From: Lachnospiraceae bacterium
Lineage (GTDB): Bacteria; Bacillota; Clostridia; Lachnospirales; Lachnospiraceae
NCBI GenBank assembly: GCA_021201665.1
Contig: JAJQEO010000052.1
Coordinates: 1-64,000 of the forward strand
Length of the DNA: 64,000 bases
Direction: 5' to 3'
The notes below the pieces were generated by a model. It was not told the DNA's origin. It saw only the letters and a list, made by a program, of their open reading frames with translations, and did no database searches. Of the stretch, positions 35,955 to 45,791 are shown one piece after another; position 1 is the stretch's first letter; each line of letters begins with the position of its first letter. Both the position numbers and the translations under genes were made by a program.

Positions 35955-37664
35955 CTAAGCACATGATCCCAGCAGCGGCTGGTCATATTGGAACAGCACC
36001 TCATTGATCACGAAAATGTCGTATTGTCCGGTGAGAATGAAGTATTCCACAATCACATCAAATTTGCTCGCGTGCGAAAGCGCGTATCCGGCGCGCTCCA
36101 GCAGGTCGTCTGTCTGATCGAGTGTCAATTCAAGGGCGACCGCGAGGGCCAGTATTGTCGGTTTTTTAGGCGTATAGCCTTTGCCGCTCCGGATCTTGGA
36201 AAACAGCCTCCGGTCAATGTTTGCTTTTTTATAAACCTCCACATCTGTCTTGCCCTTCTGGTCAATCAGGCGCAGAAGCGTATCGGAAAATGGCTCGTCC
36301 AGATGCTCCATGAGCGCGTCCAGCCCTGCAGGCGCCGGATCGGAATCATGCGCTTCTGCTATCGCCTCTTCTTCCCCGGTGCTGCCGGATGTTATCTGCC
36401 CATCAGCCGAAGGAGTGCTGCCGAATCTTGTCAGTTCATCGGCCGAAGGGGCGCTGCCGGGTGCCAACTGTCCGGCCGCCAAAGAAGAACCATAGGGCGC
36501 CAGCGGCTCATCGACCTGATAAGAACCATCTGGCAGCGGTTTTGCACTCCGGGTCTCTGATTTTTCCCCCCGAGCTTCCGGTTCCGCCAGTTCGCAGGCA
36601 TCATCTTCCATCGGGGTGTTTTTCCCTTGCCTCGAGAAAATATTCGCGAGAGGAATTTTCCCACGTCTGGAAGCCTTATCCGGCCTGGAGGATTTCCCGG
36701 CTGCCCGCTCCGTATCGGATGCCTCCGATACTGTGGATTTTTGGAAAGCTGATTTTGAGGAAGCCGATTTTTGAGAAGCTGATTTTGGGAAAGCTGGTTT
36801 TTGAGAAGCAGATTTGGGGGAGGCCGGTTTTTGAGAAGCTGGCTTTTGAGAAGCCGTTCTTGCCGAAGCACAGGTTTCCAACACGCCAGATTCAGGCGCG
36901 TCAGACATCTCTGTCATTTCAGATGGCACCGTGTTTGATGGCTTCGGCATTTCCGGTGCTGCCGTGCCCGATCTCTCCGACCTCCCAGGCACCGCCGTGT
37001 TCGATGTCTCCGGTCTCCTCAGTGCTGCCGTGTCCGATGACTCCGCCATCCCCGGCGCTGCCGCTCGCTGCATCGCTCTCTTTTCCGTTTCGAGGAGCCT
37101 TCTGCTGCGCCCTTCCTGATCGAGCCGCGTGCTTACATAATGCTCGTCAATATAGGCGCGGACGGAGCCCATCAGCTCCTCACCAAGGGAAAATGCCCTC
37201 GGATCAAAAACCGCGAGGTAGACATCCATCTCATGCTCTTCCAGATAATCCAGAATCGCTGTTTTGGCCACTTCGAGCGCTTCCTTTTTCGGATAGCCGT
37301 ATATGCCGCTGGAAATGAGCGGGAACGCGATGCTTTCGCAGCCATTCTTTTTGGCAAGAGTTAAGGCTTCCAGATACGCACTCCGCAGCTGCGTCTCGCT
37401 GCCGGACGGATCCCAGTCACGATATACGGGACCGACCGCGTGAATCACATATTTCGCCGGCAGTTGAAATCCGGGCGTGATCGCCGCGCCTCCGGTCGGG
37501 ATCGGAGCGAGCCGATCACAAGCTTCCTGCATTTCCCGCACTCCAGCGGCGGAAAAAATCGCGCCGCAGACGCCGCCGCCCTGCCGCAGATCCGTATTCG
37601 CCGCGTTTACAATCGCGTCCACACGCATTTTTGTAATATCCTGCCGTACAATTGTAAATGGCAT
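35955..37664 (-). CDS. Macro-domain protein with a long disordered repeat linker and a helical C-terminal domain
   Basis: Residues 1-175 are a macro domain likely to hydrolyse ADP-ribose adducts: VDAIVNAANTDLRQGGGVCG near residue 15 and SIAFPLISSGIYGYPKKEAL near residue 112. Residues 190-430 are low complexity, including a near-perfect SQKPA-type pentapeptide/decapeptide repeat near residue 280. The last 110 residues (TLLRLIDQKGKTDVEVYKKA, IDRRLFSKIRSGKGYTPKKP) form a helical helix-turn-helix-like domain that could bind DNA. 569 residues in all. It lies in reverse order before the MATE gene. The linker and C-terminal domain make it longer than ordinary macro hydrolases. Confidence 0.85.
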   Translation of the reverse strand: MPFTIVRQDITKMRVDAIVNAANTDLRQGGGVCGAIFSAAGVREMQEACDRLAPIPTGGAAITPGFQLPAKYVIHAVGPVYRDWDPSGSETQLRSAYLEALTLAKKNGCESIAFPLISSGIYGYPKKEALEVAKTAILDYLEEHEMDVYLAVFDPRAFSLGEELMGSVRAYIDEHYVSTRLDQEGRSRRLLETEKRAMQRAAAPGMAESSDTAALRRPETSNTAVPGRSERSGTAAPEMPKPSNTVPSEMTEMSDAPESGVLETCASARTASQKPASQKPASPKSASQKPAFPKSASQKSASSKSAFQKSTVSEASDTERAAGKSSRPDKASRRGKIPLANIFSRQGKNTPMEDDACELAEPEARGEKSETRSAKPLPDGSYQVDEPLAPYGSSLAAGQLAPGSAPSADELTRFGSTPSADGQITSGSTGEEEAIAEAHDSDPAPAGLDALMEHLDEPFSDTLLRLIDQKGKTDVEVYKKANIDRRLFSKIRSGKGYTPKKPTILALAVALELTLDQTDDLLERAGYALSHASKFDVIVEYFILTGQYDIFVINEVLFQYDQPLLGSCA

Positions 37665-37807
37665 TTTTGCCTCCCCTCGTCTTTCCTTATTTAGCTCTTA
37701 TTCTCGCTTTCTCTTTCGCTTTTAGTTTCGCTTTTTCTTCCGTTCTTTTTTTCACTCTTTATTTCACTTTATTTTTCATGCTTGATTTCGCTCTTATTTA
37801 CTCTCTT

Positions 37808-39283
37808 CTAGAGGAGTGCAGTCCGTTTTTTCCACAGCCCGGTTATGTAATAGACAAACACCGGAATCGCGGTCATATAGGTACCCAGGCTGTATCCGTA
37901 GAAAAATCCCGCCGCGCCCCAGCCGAGGAAAACGCCGAACAGCCAGCAGAACAGAACGCGGCCGATAAAGGCGTCCACAAACGCCACAATCATGCTGAAT
38001 TTTACAAATCCCTGCGCACTGACCAGGGCGTTGCAGCCGGGCATGACAAACCTCGCGGGCAGCTCGACCAGCAGAGAAAAAATACATACGGACGCATACC
38101 CCAGCACCGCCTCATCCTGGGTAAACATGCGGAAGCTCAGCACCGGAAAGGCGAAGAAAACGATGCCAAAGGCAATATTGACCACTGTGGAATACCACAG
38201 TGTGCTTTTTACGGTCTGGTCGACACGGTCGGTGCGGCGCGCGCCCAGATTCTGGCCGATCATCGGATTCGCCGCCAGGTTCAGCCCCTGCGTCAGGATC
38301 GCCGGGATATTGCGGAGCTTCTGGAGTACGCCGAAAGCCGCGCTCACCGTGACGCCGAGAGAATTGACCATATAGCTTACAAACAGGAAGCTGAACTGAA
38401 TCGCCGCGCTCTGGATGGCCGCCGGAATCCCCAGCTTCACAATTTTAACGGCAGTTTCGGCGTCAAGCAGAAGATTTTTCACACGGATGGAAAAGGGGAA
38501 GCTTTCCCTGTGGCGGTTCATATACCAGATGCTGAAAACCACGCTGATAATCTGCCCGATCACCGTAGCCAGCGCCGCGCCGGCCACATTCCAGTCCAGG
38601 CAGACGATGAAAACAATATCCAGCACGACATTCGCCAGCGAGGCGACCAGCACAAAAAGGAACGGATGCAGGCTGTCCCCCACACCCCGCAGTACGGCAC
38701 TGAACATATTATACAGGCCGGTAAAAATCATGCCGGCACCGCAGATCACGATATAGTACTGCGCCTGCTCCCTGGCCTCCTCCGGTATCGCGAGCGCGTC
38801 CAGCATCCAGCCGCTTCCGGCCACACAGATGATGCCGAACAGCACAGACAGCGCCACCTCCATCACAAGAAGGACATCCACCACGCGCTGAATCTTCCTT
38901 TCGTCCCCGCTCCCGCTTGCCTGGGCGATCAGGATCTGTCCCGCCGTAGAAAACCCGATGCAGATCATATACAGCATCTGCATCAGCTGGCTGCCGTTCG
39001 ACACGGCCGAAAGTCCATTCTGCCCCAGATACTGCCCCACAACAATCGTATCCGTCGTGGAATACAGCGTCTGCAGCAGGGTGCTGAGCATGAACGGAAG
39101 CGAAAAAGCCAGCAGCGTCGAAGCGACCGGGCCGTTCAGCAGGTCCTGTTTGCCAGCGCCATTCTTTGTTTTGTTTTCTGTTTTGTTTTCTGTTTTGTTT
39201 TCTGTTTTGTTTTCTGTTTTGTTTTCTGTATTCTTTATAATACCTGTTTGAATTTCTGTTTTTTCCCCGATTTTATCTGACAT
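37808..39283 (-). CDS. MATE family multidrug exporter
   Basis: Membrane antiporter with about 12 transmembrane helices, 491 residues. Typical segments are LLNGPVASTLLAFSLPFMLS at the start of the membrane region and a mid-protein repeat of the fold. The cytosolic N-terminal tail has five copies of Glu-Asn-Lys-Thr encoded by a 12-base tandem DNA repeat at about 39175-39235. Such repeats can change length. Start choice between 39283 and 39301 is uncertain; no strong ribosome site is visible. Confidence 0.85.
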   Translation of the reverse strand: MSDKIGEKTEIQTGIIKNTENKTENKTENKTENKTENKTKNGAGKQDLLNGPVASTLLAFSLPFMLSTLLQTLYSTTDTIVVGQYLGQNGLSAVSNGSQLMQMLYMICIGFSTAGQILIAQASGSGDERKIQRVVDVLLVMEVALSVLFGIICVAGSGWMLDALAIPEEAREQAQYYIVICGAGMIFTGLYNMFSAVLRGVGDSLHPFLFVLVASLANVVLDIVFIVCLDWNVAGAALATVIGQIISVVFSIWYMNRHRESFPFSIRVKNLLLDAETAVKIVKLGIPAAIQSAAIQFSFLFVSYMVNSLGVTVSAAFGVLQKLRNIPAILTQGLNLAANPMIGQNLGARRTDRVDQTVKSTLWYSTVVNIAFGIVFFAFPVLSFRMFTQDEAVLGYASVCIFSLLVELPARFVMPGCNALVSAQGFVKFSMIVAFVDAFIGRVLFCWLFGVFLGWGAAGFFYGYSLGTYMTAIPVFVYYITGLWKKRTALL

Positions 39284-39502
39284 ATCTTTTCTGCCTGCCA
39301 TTATCTGTTATGTTAATTTTGTCATTAATTTCATCTAAGTTAAATTATAGGTACCCTAAGATTTTCTGTCAACAAAAAAGTGTGCTCCTTGAATTTACAA
39401 AATTTCGAGAAGCACACCCTGCGATTTAATCGTTCCCCATAAAGTCCACAATCAAAAACCCACATTTTCCAGATAAAAATATTTTTCGGTACATCCTTCA
39501 CA

Positions 39503-40138
39503 TTATTCTTTTCTCCGCAAATACAGCCCCAGCGAATACGCACACGGAATCAGCGCGGCCAGAAATGTCGCCGCCAGCGGAACCCAGAAAATGCCGATGA
39601 AGATATCCAGCAACCAGAAAAGTCCGGCCAGTACAAACAGCCAGCCGCCCAGCCGGTGTGTGCGGTTCCAGTTTTCCGGGTCGGCAAGTGTCCACGGCAG
39701 CTTGATCCCGACGGTATAGTTCTGACGGCATTTGGGCATATAATTTCCCAACGCTAGGAGGAGCACTGCCATGAAGATATCCACAGCCTTTAAGACGTCC
39801 ATCCGGATCCCCAGCGCCGTCGAATACACCAGAACCGCGCTAAACCAGCTGGCCAGCGGGCAAATCCAGAACACAAGTGTCAACATTTTGGAACTGATAT
39901 TTTTCTGTCTGGGATCCAGGAGCGTGACAAATGAGCAGAACAGATGCACTGCCAGAAGAAACAGCGGCAGCCCGAAAACCGCAAAGATGCGGCCACTGTA
40001 ACCATCCACTTCACCGCTGACACCATAATGTATCGGCATCTGCTCTGGCAGGCGGCTCCAGAAAAGAATGCCCACCAGCATCGGTAAAAGCGTGACAATA
40101 CCTGTAAGAAAAATCACCCGACGATATTTTTTAATCAT
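39503..40138 (-). CDS. SdpI-like DUF1648 membrane protein
   Basis: 211 residues with about six membrane segments (RVIFLTGIVTLLPMLVGILF near the start and GGWLFVLAGLFWLLDIFIGI near the end). The motif WSRLPEQMPIHYGVSGEVDG between the first two segments is diagnostic for DUF1648. SdpI in Bacillus is an immunity protein against a killing toxin, regulated with the repressor SdpR; here an ArsR-type gene lies 170 bases upstream, as in sdpRI. The start at 40138 is used because GGAGAGTGAGGAGT precedes it. Its toxin partner is not present in the window. Confidence 0.8.
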   Translation of the reverse strand: MIKKYRRVIFLTGIVTLLPMLVGILFWSRLPEQMPIHYGVSGEVDGYSGRIFAVFGLPLFLLAVHLFCSFVTLLDPRQKNISSKMLTLVFWICPLASWFSAVLVYSTALGIRMDVLKAVDIFMAVLLLALGNYMPKCRQNYTVGIKLPWTLADPENWNRTHRLGGWLFVLAGLFWLLDIFIGIFWVPLAATFLAALIPCAYSLGLYLRRKE

Positions 40139-40219
40139 ACTCCTCACTCTCCTCGTAACAAAATCATCTTCCATCGAGACGCAAGTACCTCAACCCGCAG
40201 TCAACAGCCAATATCCACT

Positions 40220-40265
40220 ACCTGCTTTTACTGCTTTTACTGCTTTTACTGCTTTTACTGCTTTC
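40220..40265. repeat. 9-base tandem repeat (ACTGCTTTT), about five copies
   Basis: Five head-to-tail units, the last slightly altered, lie just before the start of the SdpI-like gene in its leader; such repeats may vary in copy number. Confidence 0.85.
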
Positions 40266-40306
40266 ACTTGTCCTCTATCCACTCTTCTGTTCATCCACTT
40301 ATCCGT

Positions 40307-40573
40307 TCATCCGCCGTCCCTCAGATCGGAAAGCCAAAGCATCACTTCCTCCAGCACGGAGGTATTCAGCTCGTAATAAATAAAATTTTTTTCTCTCTCC
40401 TCCGTCACCAGATCCGCTTTTTTCAAAACACTCAGATGATAGGAAATCGTCGCGCCTGTCATGTTAAAGTGGCTGCCGATCTCCCCGGCTGAGAGTCTTT
40501 TTGATTTTAAAAGCTCCAGAATCTGCCTCCTGACCGGGTCGGAAAGTGCCTTAAATGTCTCCGCAAACGCCAT
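40307..40573 (-). CDS. ArsR/SmtB-type autorepressor (SdpR-like)
   Basis: 88 residues, winged helix-turn-helix: FKALSDPVRRQILELLKSKR (residues 5-24), then AGEIGSHFNMTGATISYHLS as recognition helix. No metal-binding Cys motif is seen, as in SdpR-like members. The start MAFAETF at 40573 has AGGAGAACAA just before it. It precedes the DUF1648 gene on the same strand and probably represses the pair. Confidence 0.88.
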   Translation of the reverse strand: MAFAETFKALSDPVRRQILELLKSKRLSAGEIGSHFNMTGATISYHLSVLKKADLVTEEREKNFIYYELNTSVLEEVMLWLSDLRDGG

Positions 40574-40824
40574 TTGTTCTCCTGTTCTCTCTCCGCATTG
40601 CAACTATTTAGATTATTTTCTAAATACAAGTTACCAGATGGGAAACGTTTTGTCAAGAAGCATTTCGATTTTTTTCTAAATACTCGCGTAAAAAGTCTCT
40701 ATATCCTATATCGCATCAGAAAAATTCTCCGATACTAAATGCAAAAAAATATCGGAAGGCTATTGTCGGCCTTAATCTATCGTCCGAAGCCAATGGGCTT
40801 GCGATCAACTTTTTTCAACATAAC

Positions 40825-40845
40825 GAGAGGGCTTTCTGCCCTCTC
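40825..40845 (-). terminator. Hairpin downstream of the yoeB-like toxin gene
   Basis: GAGAGGGC (40825-40832) pairs with GCCCTCTC (40838-40845) with a five-base loop. The T-run on the minus strand is poor, so this is a likely but not perfect terminator. The stretch 40604-40824 holds nothing else clear. Confidence 0.45.
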
Positions 40846-40867
40846 ATATCACATAAGCCTTGTAATT

Positions 40868-41128
40868 TTAGTCATCGTAATGCCCCCTGCAGGAAGCGAT
40901 TTCCAGAAATCCATTGCTGATACGGTATACCAGGCGATTCGTACTGTCAATGCGCCTGCTCCAGAAGCCGCTAAGATCCCCTTTTAGTGATTCTGCCTTG
41001 CCCTTTCCGTCAAAATTGCCACGTTCTATATCCTTTAGGAACGTGTTAATTCGCCGAAGCGTTTTTCTATCCTGTTGCTGCCAGTACAGGTAATCGTCCC
41101 AGGCTTCATCAAACCAGATCTTTCTCAT
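40868..41128 (-). CDS. yoeB: YoeB/Txe family toxin
   Basis: mRNA interferase toxin of 86 residues. It matches the family along its length: WFDEAWDDYLYWQQQDRKTL, then INTFLKDIERGNFDGKGKAE, SLKGDLSGFWSRRIDSTNRL and the end FLEIASCRGHYDD, whose Glu, Arg, His and Tyr are the catalytic set. It overlaps the antitoxin gene by four bases (ATGA), as expected for a coupled pair. Confidence 0.92.
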   Translation of the reverse strand: MRKIWFDEAWDDYLYWQQQDRKTLRRINTFLKDIERGNFDGKGKAESLKGDLSGFWSRRIDSTNRLVYRISNGFLEIASCRGHYDD

Positions 41129-41388
41129 TCATCCTCCTCGATCAATTCATGCTCCACGCCTTCGCCCGCATTTAGAGCAGCAACTCCCCTGCGGAGGTGC
41201 GCCATATTACTGTCTGAATAAAAAGGATCCGCGGATACTTCAAATGGGATCCTCTTCTCTCTGGTCACCTTTTTTGCAAAAATAGTAAAAGCTGTAGTCA
41301 TAGACATCCCCATTTCCTCGCAAATTTCCTCCATACTTTTTTTTAAATCACTGTCCATACGGAAATTAACATTCACTGCGTTTGCCAT
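41125..41388 (-). CDS. RelB/DinJ-type antitoxin
   Basis: 87 residues with ribbon-helix-helix start VNVNFRMDSDLKKSMEEICE and EMGMSMTTAFTIFAKKVTRE, as in DinJ/RelB antitoxins, and an acidic C-terminus that would fold over the toxin. The start at 41388 is chosen because AAGGAGGCATATT precedes it. The antitoxin type (RelB/DinJ) paired with YoeB is a mixed combination. It lies upstream of the toxin gene on the same strand. Confidence 0.85.
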   Translation of the reverse strand: MANAVNVNFRMDSDLKKSMEEICEEMGMSMTTAFTIFAKKVTREKRIPFEVSADPFYSDSNMAHLRRGVAALNAGEGVEHELIEEDE

Positions 41389-41601
41389 AATATGCCTCCT
41401 TCTGATCTTCATTTGCCCATACATTTCTGTCTCTCCATGCATCAGCAAACATATTATATCATCCGTAATGAAACAGTCAATATTTTTCATTACGGATTTG
41501 TTCTTTCCATTACAATCTCTTTATGATAGAATAAGACCGTGCTGTTTAACATACCTGGACACACCGATTTCATATACTTCTTCGCAGAAAGGATATCTCT
41601 C

Positions 41602-43899
41602 ATGAATAAAAATCAGCCAAAACCATCCGAATACAGCTGCAGCTCTCCGCTCTCTCTTAGAGATGTACAGATCTCCGACCCATTCTGGAAGCATGAGATG
41701 GAGCTGGTGCGCACGGAGGTGATTCCTTATCAGTGGGCCGCGCTGAACGATCAGGTGGAGGGGGCCGCGCCGAGTTACTGTATGCGCAATTTCCAGATTG
41801 CTGGTAAGCTGAATCGGGAGAAAGCGGAAAAGGGAGCTGCGTTTGAGGAGCCGAAATACACGTTCCGTGGATTTGAGACGCTGCCGGACGACCCGGAGCA
41901 CCCGGAAGAGAACGCGTTTTACGGATTCGTTTTTCAGGACAGTGATTTTTTCAAGTGGATTGAAGCGGTCGGATACTCTCTGGCGCAGCATGCGGATCCG
42001 GAACTGGAGGCCATCGCTGACGGCGCGATTGACATCGTGTGCGCGGCACAGCAGGAGGACGGCTATCTGGACACCTACTATATCATTAATGGAAGGGATG
42101 CGGCTTTTTCGAACCTGAGAGACCATCACGAGCTCTACTGCTTCGGCCACCTCATTGAGGGCGCGGTCGCGTACTATCAGGCCACCGGCAAGGATAAGCT
42201 TCTGAAGGCGGCGCGGCGGTACGCGGATTATGTGGCGGACACTTTTGGTCCGGAGGACGGCAAATGTAAGGGGTACCCGGGTCATGAGATTGCGGAGATG
42301 GCGCTTGTGCGGCTCTATGAGGTGACCGGCGAGCAGAAATATCTGGATCTGAGCCGTTTTTTCATCGACCAGAGGGGGACTCGGCCCTATTATTTCGATC
42401 AGGAACACCCGGAAGTGATAAAGCCCGGTCATGAGACAGAGCCACGCCATGCGTACCACCAGGCGGATCGTCCGGTGCGGGAACAGGCAGAAGCAGTCGG
42501 ACACGCCGTGCGGGCGGTCTATCTGTATTCCGGCATGGCGGATGTCGCGCGGCATACCGGGGACGAGGTTCTGTATCATGCCTGTGAGCGACTCTGGGAA
42601 GATATTGTGGAGAGAAAAATGTACATCACCGGCGGCATCGGAAGCACGCATATGGGCGAGGCCTTCACGTACGCCTATGATCTTCCAAATGATACCGCCT
42701 ACGCGGAGACCTGCGCTTCCATCGGGCTGGTCTTTTTCGCCTGCCGGATGCTGGAGATCCGCCCGCAGGCAAAGTACGCGGATGTGATGGAACGCGCCCT
42801 TTACAACGGCATATTAAGCGGTATGGCGCTGGATGGAAAAAGCTTTTTCTACGTGAACCCGCTGGAAGTCTGCCCGGAGGCCTGCAAAAAGGATGAGCGG
42901 AAATTCCATGTCAAACCAGTGCGCCAGAAATGGTTCGGCTGTGCCTGCTGCCCTCCAAACCTCGCCCGGCTGCTCTCTTCGATCGCGTCCTACGCATATA
43001 CGGAGACAGCGGATACTTTGTTCGTGCATCTTTATATAGGCGGAGAAATTTCCAAAAGAATGGTCGTTTCTCCTGTGGCTCCCTGCAGCAAGGCTACAGA
43101 AACAATCGGTGGCGAGGGGGCAAAAGCCTCTGACAGCCAGTCCGTAAAAGTGTCCATCTCCTCTGACCTTCCCTGGGACGGCAGAGTAAAAATCCGTGTG
43201 CAGGCGAAGGGAACGCCGTTCCGGCTCGCGCTGCGGATCCCGGAGTGGGTTTACGATGAGGATTTCTGCGTTTCGGCAGAAGGACTGGCAGAGAAAATCT
43301 GCGCCCACATACATATTTCCGGCATCCAGAACGCCCGGGTATGGCTGCGCGACGGCTATCTGTATCTGGCCAAAGACTGGAGCGAAGATGAAGTCTTCGA
43401 GCTTCACTTTCCGATGAATGTCCGGCTGATGAGTGCAGACCCCCGCGTCCGTGAAGATGCCGGCAAGGTTGCCGTAATGAGAGGACCGCTCGTCTACTGT
43501 ATAGAAGAAGCCGACAACGGCAAGGATCTGCACCTGCTGACGCTGAATCCCGACGCAGTGCCGGAAATATCTGACATTGAGATCGAAGGCAATCCAGCGA
43601 AGGGAATTTCCTGGCCCGGGTTTCGGCAGGTTTCTAATGATCCATCTGGGATCTCCCAGCCTTCATTTGATTCTTCGGGAACTTCACAGGCTGATGGACG
43701 CCGGCATTCAAATGAGACATCAGAGATTAAGGATTTGTCCGTGAAAATATCCAGACCTTTATACCGCCCCTGGAAAAAACCGGAATACGAATCCATTATC
43801 CTGAATTTCATCCCCTACTATATGTGGGCAAACCGCTCCAAAGCGCCGGACGGCACCGAAATGCAGGTGTGGACACGTATTGGCTTTACCCCCGGTTAA
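41602..43899 (+). CDS. GH127 beta-L-arabinofuranosidase
   Basis: Removes terminal beta-L-arabinofuranose from plant glycans. 765 residues, no signal peptide, so cytosolic. The catalytic barrel has the loop GEAFTYAYDLPNDTAYAETC near residue 350 and the Cys cluster WFGCACCPPNLARLLSSIAS near residue 448, which includes the nucleophile/zinc Cys of GH127. A small extra loop with Ser/Gly repeats (SDNPSG-like, near residue 690) precedes the C-terminal strand region. The start at 41602 has AGAAAGGATATC upstream. It diverges from the toxin-antitoxin pair and is a single gene. Confidence 0.9.
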   Translation: MNKNQPKPSEYSCSSPLSLRDVQISDPFWKHEMELVRTEVIPYQWAALNDQVEGAAPSYCMRNFQIAGKLNREKAEKGAAFEEPKYTFRGFETLPDDPEHPEENAFYGFVFQDSDFFKWIEAVGYSLAQHADPELEAIADGAIDIVCAAQQEDGYLDTYYIINGRDAAFSNLRDHHELYCFGHLIEGAVAYYQATGKDKLLKAARRYADYVADTFGPEDGKCKGYPGHEIAEMALVRLYEVTGEQKYLDLSRFFIDQRGTRPYYFDQEHPEVIKPGHETEPRHAYHQADRPVREQAEAVGHAVRAVYLYSGMADVARHTGDEVLYHACERLWEDIVERKMYITGGIGSTHMGEAFTYAYDLPNDTAYAETCASIGLVFFACRMLEIRPQAKYADVMERALYNGILSGMALDGKSFFYVNPLEVCPEACKKDERKFHVKPVRQKWFGCACCPPNLARLLSSIASYAYTETADTLFVHLYIGGEISKRMVVSPVAPCSKATETIGGEGAKASDSQSVKVSISSDLPWDGRVKIRVQAKGTPFRLALRIPEWVYDEDFCVSAEGLAEKICAHIHISGIQNARVWLRDGYLYLAKDWSEDEVFELHFPMNVRLMSADPRVREDAGKVAVMRGPLVYCIEEADNGKDLHLLTLNPDAVPEISDIEIEGNPAKGISWPGFRQVSNDPSGISQPSFDSSGTSQADGRRHSNETSEIKDLSVKISRPLYRPWKKPEYESIILNFIPYYMWANRSKAPDGTEMQVWTRIGFTPG

Positions 43900-44060
43900 A
43901 AAAAAGCAGATAAAGTATTCAAGAGAGGAATGTAGCGCAGAATGAACTTTTTGGCAATTAATTTCCGCCTTTAAGTTCATTTTATTTTGCCTGCTGGTTC
44001 ATTTCAGTTTCACTTCTACACTGTTACCTTCTCTGTAGAACAAAAGAGGAGGTGCTTACG

Positions 44061-44402
44061 ATGCAAAGCAAACTTGAAATCGGCCAGCGGATCCGCCGTC
44101 TGAGGGAGGCGCACGGATACACCCGTGAACAGCTGGCGGAATTTCTGGATATTTCCCCCAGATTCTGTTACGACATCGAGCTCGGGAAGAAAGGGATGTC
44201 CCTGGAGACCTTATGTGCCTTTTCCCAGGCTCTGAATGTCAGCACGGACTATATTCTCTTCGGCCCGAAGCAGGAATCAGCCAATACAGCTGAAGAAACC
44301 GATATGGAAACCTTTGAGGCCCTGATCGAGTCCTGCCCGGACGACAAGCGCGGTCATCTGGAAACCATCATTACCAGCTATCTCAAGGCACTGAGGACGT
44401 GA
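44061..44402 (+). CDS. XRE-family transcriptional regulator
   Basis: 113 residues; the helix-turn-helix is RIRRLREAHGYTREQLAEFL (residues 9-28) followed by DISPRFCYDIELGKKGMSLE. The C-terminal segment (ETFEALIESCPDDKRGHLET) is a helix likely for dimerisation. AAAGAGGAGGTGCTTACG precedes the ATG. Its own terminator follows at 44452-44486. Target genes are unknown. Confidence 0.88.
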   Translation: MQSKLEIGQRIRRLREAHGYTREQLAEFLDISPRFCYDIELGKKGMSLETLCAFSQALNVSTDYILFGPKQESANTAEETDMETFEALIESCPDDKRGHLETIITSYLKALRT

Positions 44403-44842
44403 GGATCTGCGGCGGCAGTGCCTGACGGACTTTTCGGAAACACAACACCAGGCAGTGGGGAGAAATTCCCACTGCTTTTCTTTTACGTTTTAATTTTATG
44501 CTGATATGTTATGAAATTATTCTTATATTTTATGATTTTTTTATTTATTTTTGCTTGACTATATCATTATTTTGTGATATTTTATCATCGTCATGCACAT
44601 ATATTGTGAACGCATATTGTGGAAACATATATTATAAACACATTTCCCGAACCTGTTCAAAATCAGTCTGGCGAAATACTTTGTAAAGCTTTGTCAGTAG
44701 AATTTAGAATTTTCACCCATACCCGGCTACAAATGCCCCGGCTAAATACTTCACCCACGCCCGGCAAAAATTGTCAGCGAAAATTTTCACCCGAAGGGGT
44801 TTTCAATCATCGCAAATAATAGTAAAATCAGGAGGAAAATGA
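44403..44842 (+). other. Gap with a terminator, a promoter and the leader of the Rpn-type gene
   Basis: GCAGTGGG (44453-44460) pairs with CCCACTGC and is followed by TTTTCTTTT, ending the XRE gene. TTGACT (44555-44560), 17 bases, TATTTT is a likely promoter. A 250-base leader follows with no open gene before the ATG at 44843, which has AGGAGGAAAATG. Confidence 0.5.
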
Positions 44843-45733
44843 ATGGCAGAAAAAGATGTGACACAGAAACTACTAGAAGATTATCCCGATGTCTTCGCAG
44901 ATATCGTAAACGTCCTTGTCTATGACGGAGAAGATATGGTGAACGCGGACGATCTGGAAACTACCGGCGCTGTCAGCCAGTACAAGGCAGCGAAGGTCAT
45001 CCATGGCCAGGAACGAGACATCGCGAAATACTGGACCAAAGGCCAGGTTCGCTTCGGTCTTCTCGGGCTGGAAAATCAGTCGTCCCGGGATCCCGACATC
45101 GCGCTAAGGGTGATCGGCTACGATGGAGCCGCCTACCGTGACGAGTTAAATCATGGCGACGACCGCTACCCTGTGGTAACGCTTGTGCTGTATTTCGGCA
45201 CTGACCATCGCTGGGGACAGAAGTCACGGCGTCTCCGCGACGTAGTAGGCACGCCGGACAAAAAACTCGGCCGTTTCATCCACGACTACAAGGCAAACGT
45301 GTTTGAGATCGCCTGGCTCAATGATGAAACCGTCGCCAAATTCAAAAGCGACTTCCGCATCGTGGCAGACTACTTCGTGCAAATACGGAAAAATCACAAG
45401 TACGTACCCTCTGCCGAAGAAATGAAACATGTAGATGAAGTGTTAAATCTTATGGCCGCAATATCAGGTGACCGGAGATTTGAAATGAAGCAAAATGAAA
45501 TTGCATCGGAAAGGAAGGTGACAAAAATGGAAGACTGGCTGACCAAAGCTTTGGATGGAGCTGCTGATAAAGCTGCTAATAAAGCAAACGCTAAAAAGCT
45601 GGTTGAATATGTTGAGTCTCTTATGGAAAGAATGGGGCTTTCGTTGGAGGATGCCTGTTATGCCCTCAATTCTACCGTGGAAGAGTATAAGAAGGCGAAA
45701 AAACTTCTGACGGAAACAGTCGTTGCTGTTTGA
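44843..45733 (+). CDS. Rpn-family PD-(D/E)XK nuclease / transposase-like protein
   Basis: 296 residues. The N-terminal nuclease domain has LLEDYPDVFADIVNVLVYDG near residue 10 and RFGLLGLENQSSRDPDIALR followed by VIGYDGAAYRDEL, the core of PDDEXK Rpn-type proteins (recombination-promoting nucleases). The C-terminal part is helical (WLTKALDGAADKAANKANAK) and ends KAKKLLTETVVAV. It stands alone with its own promoter. A decayed copy of its 3' end lies at 53545-53636. Confidence 0.85.
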   Translation: MAEKDVTQKLLEDYPDVFADIVNVLVYDGEDMVNADDLETTGAVSQYKAAKVIHGQERDIAKYWTKGQVRFGLLGLENQSSRDPDIALRVIGYDGAAYRDELNHGDDRYPVVTLVLYFGTDHRWGQKSRRLRDVVGTPDKKLGRFIHDYKANVFEIAWLNDETVAKFKSDFRIVADYFVQIRKNHKYVPSAEEMKHVDEVLNLMAAISGDRRFEMKQNEIASERKVTKMEDWLTKALDGAADKAANKANAKKLVEYVESLMERMGLSLEDACYALNSTVEEYKKAKKLLTETVVAV

Positions 45734-45791
45734 TATTTGGTGATGTCTGCTCAAACGGCAAAAGCATAGCTTCCTAACACGTATACGCCCT

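Noticed and set aside
37658-39280. 540-codon plus-strand frame across the MATE gene
   Set aside because: It is the antisense shadow of a well-matched transporter, with no ribosome site or known domain.
41521-42651. 376-codon minus-strand frame over the GH127 gene
   Set aside because: Antisense to a clear GH127 gene; composition reflects the opposite strand.
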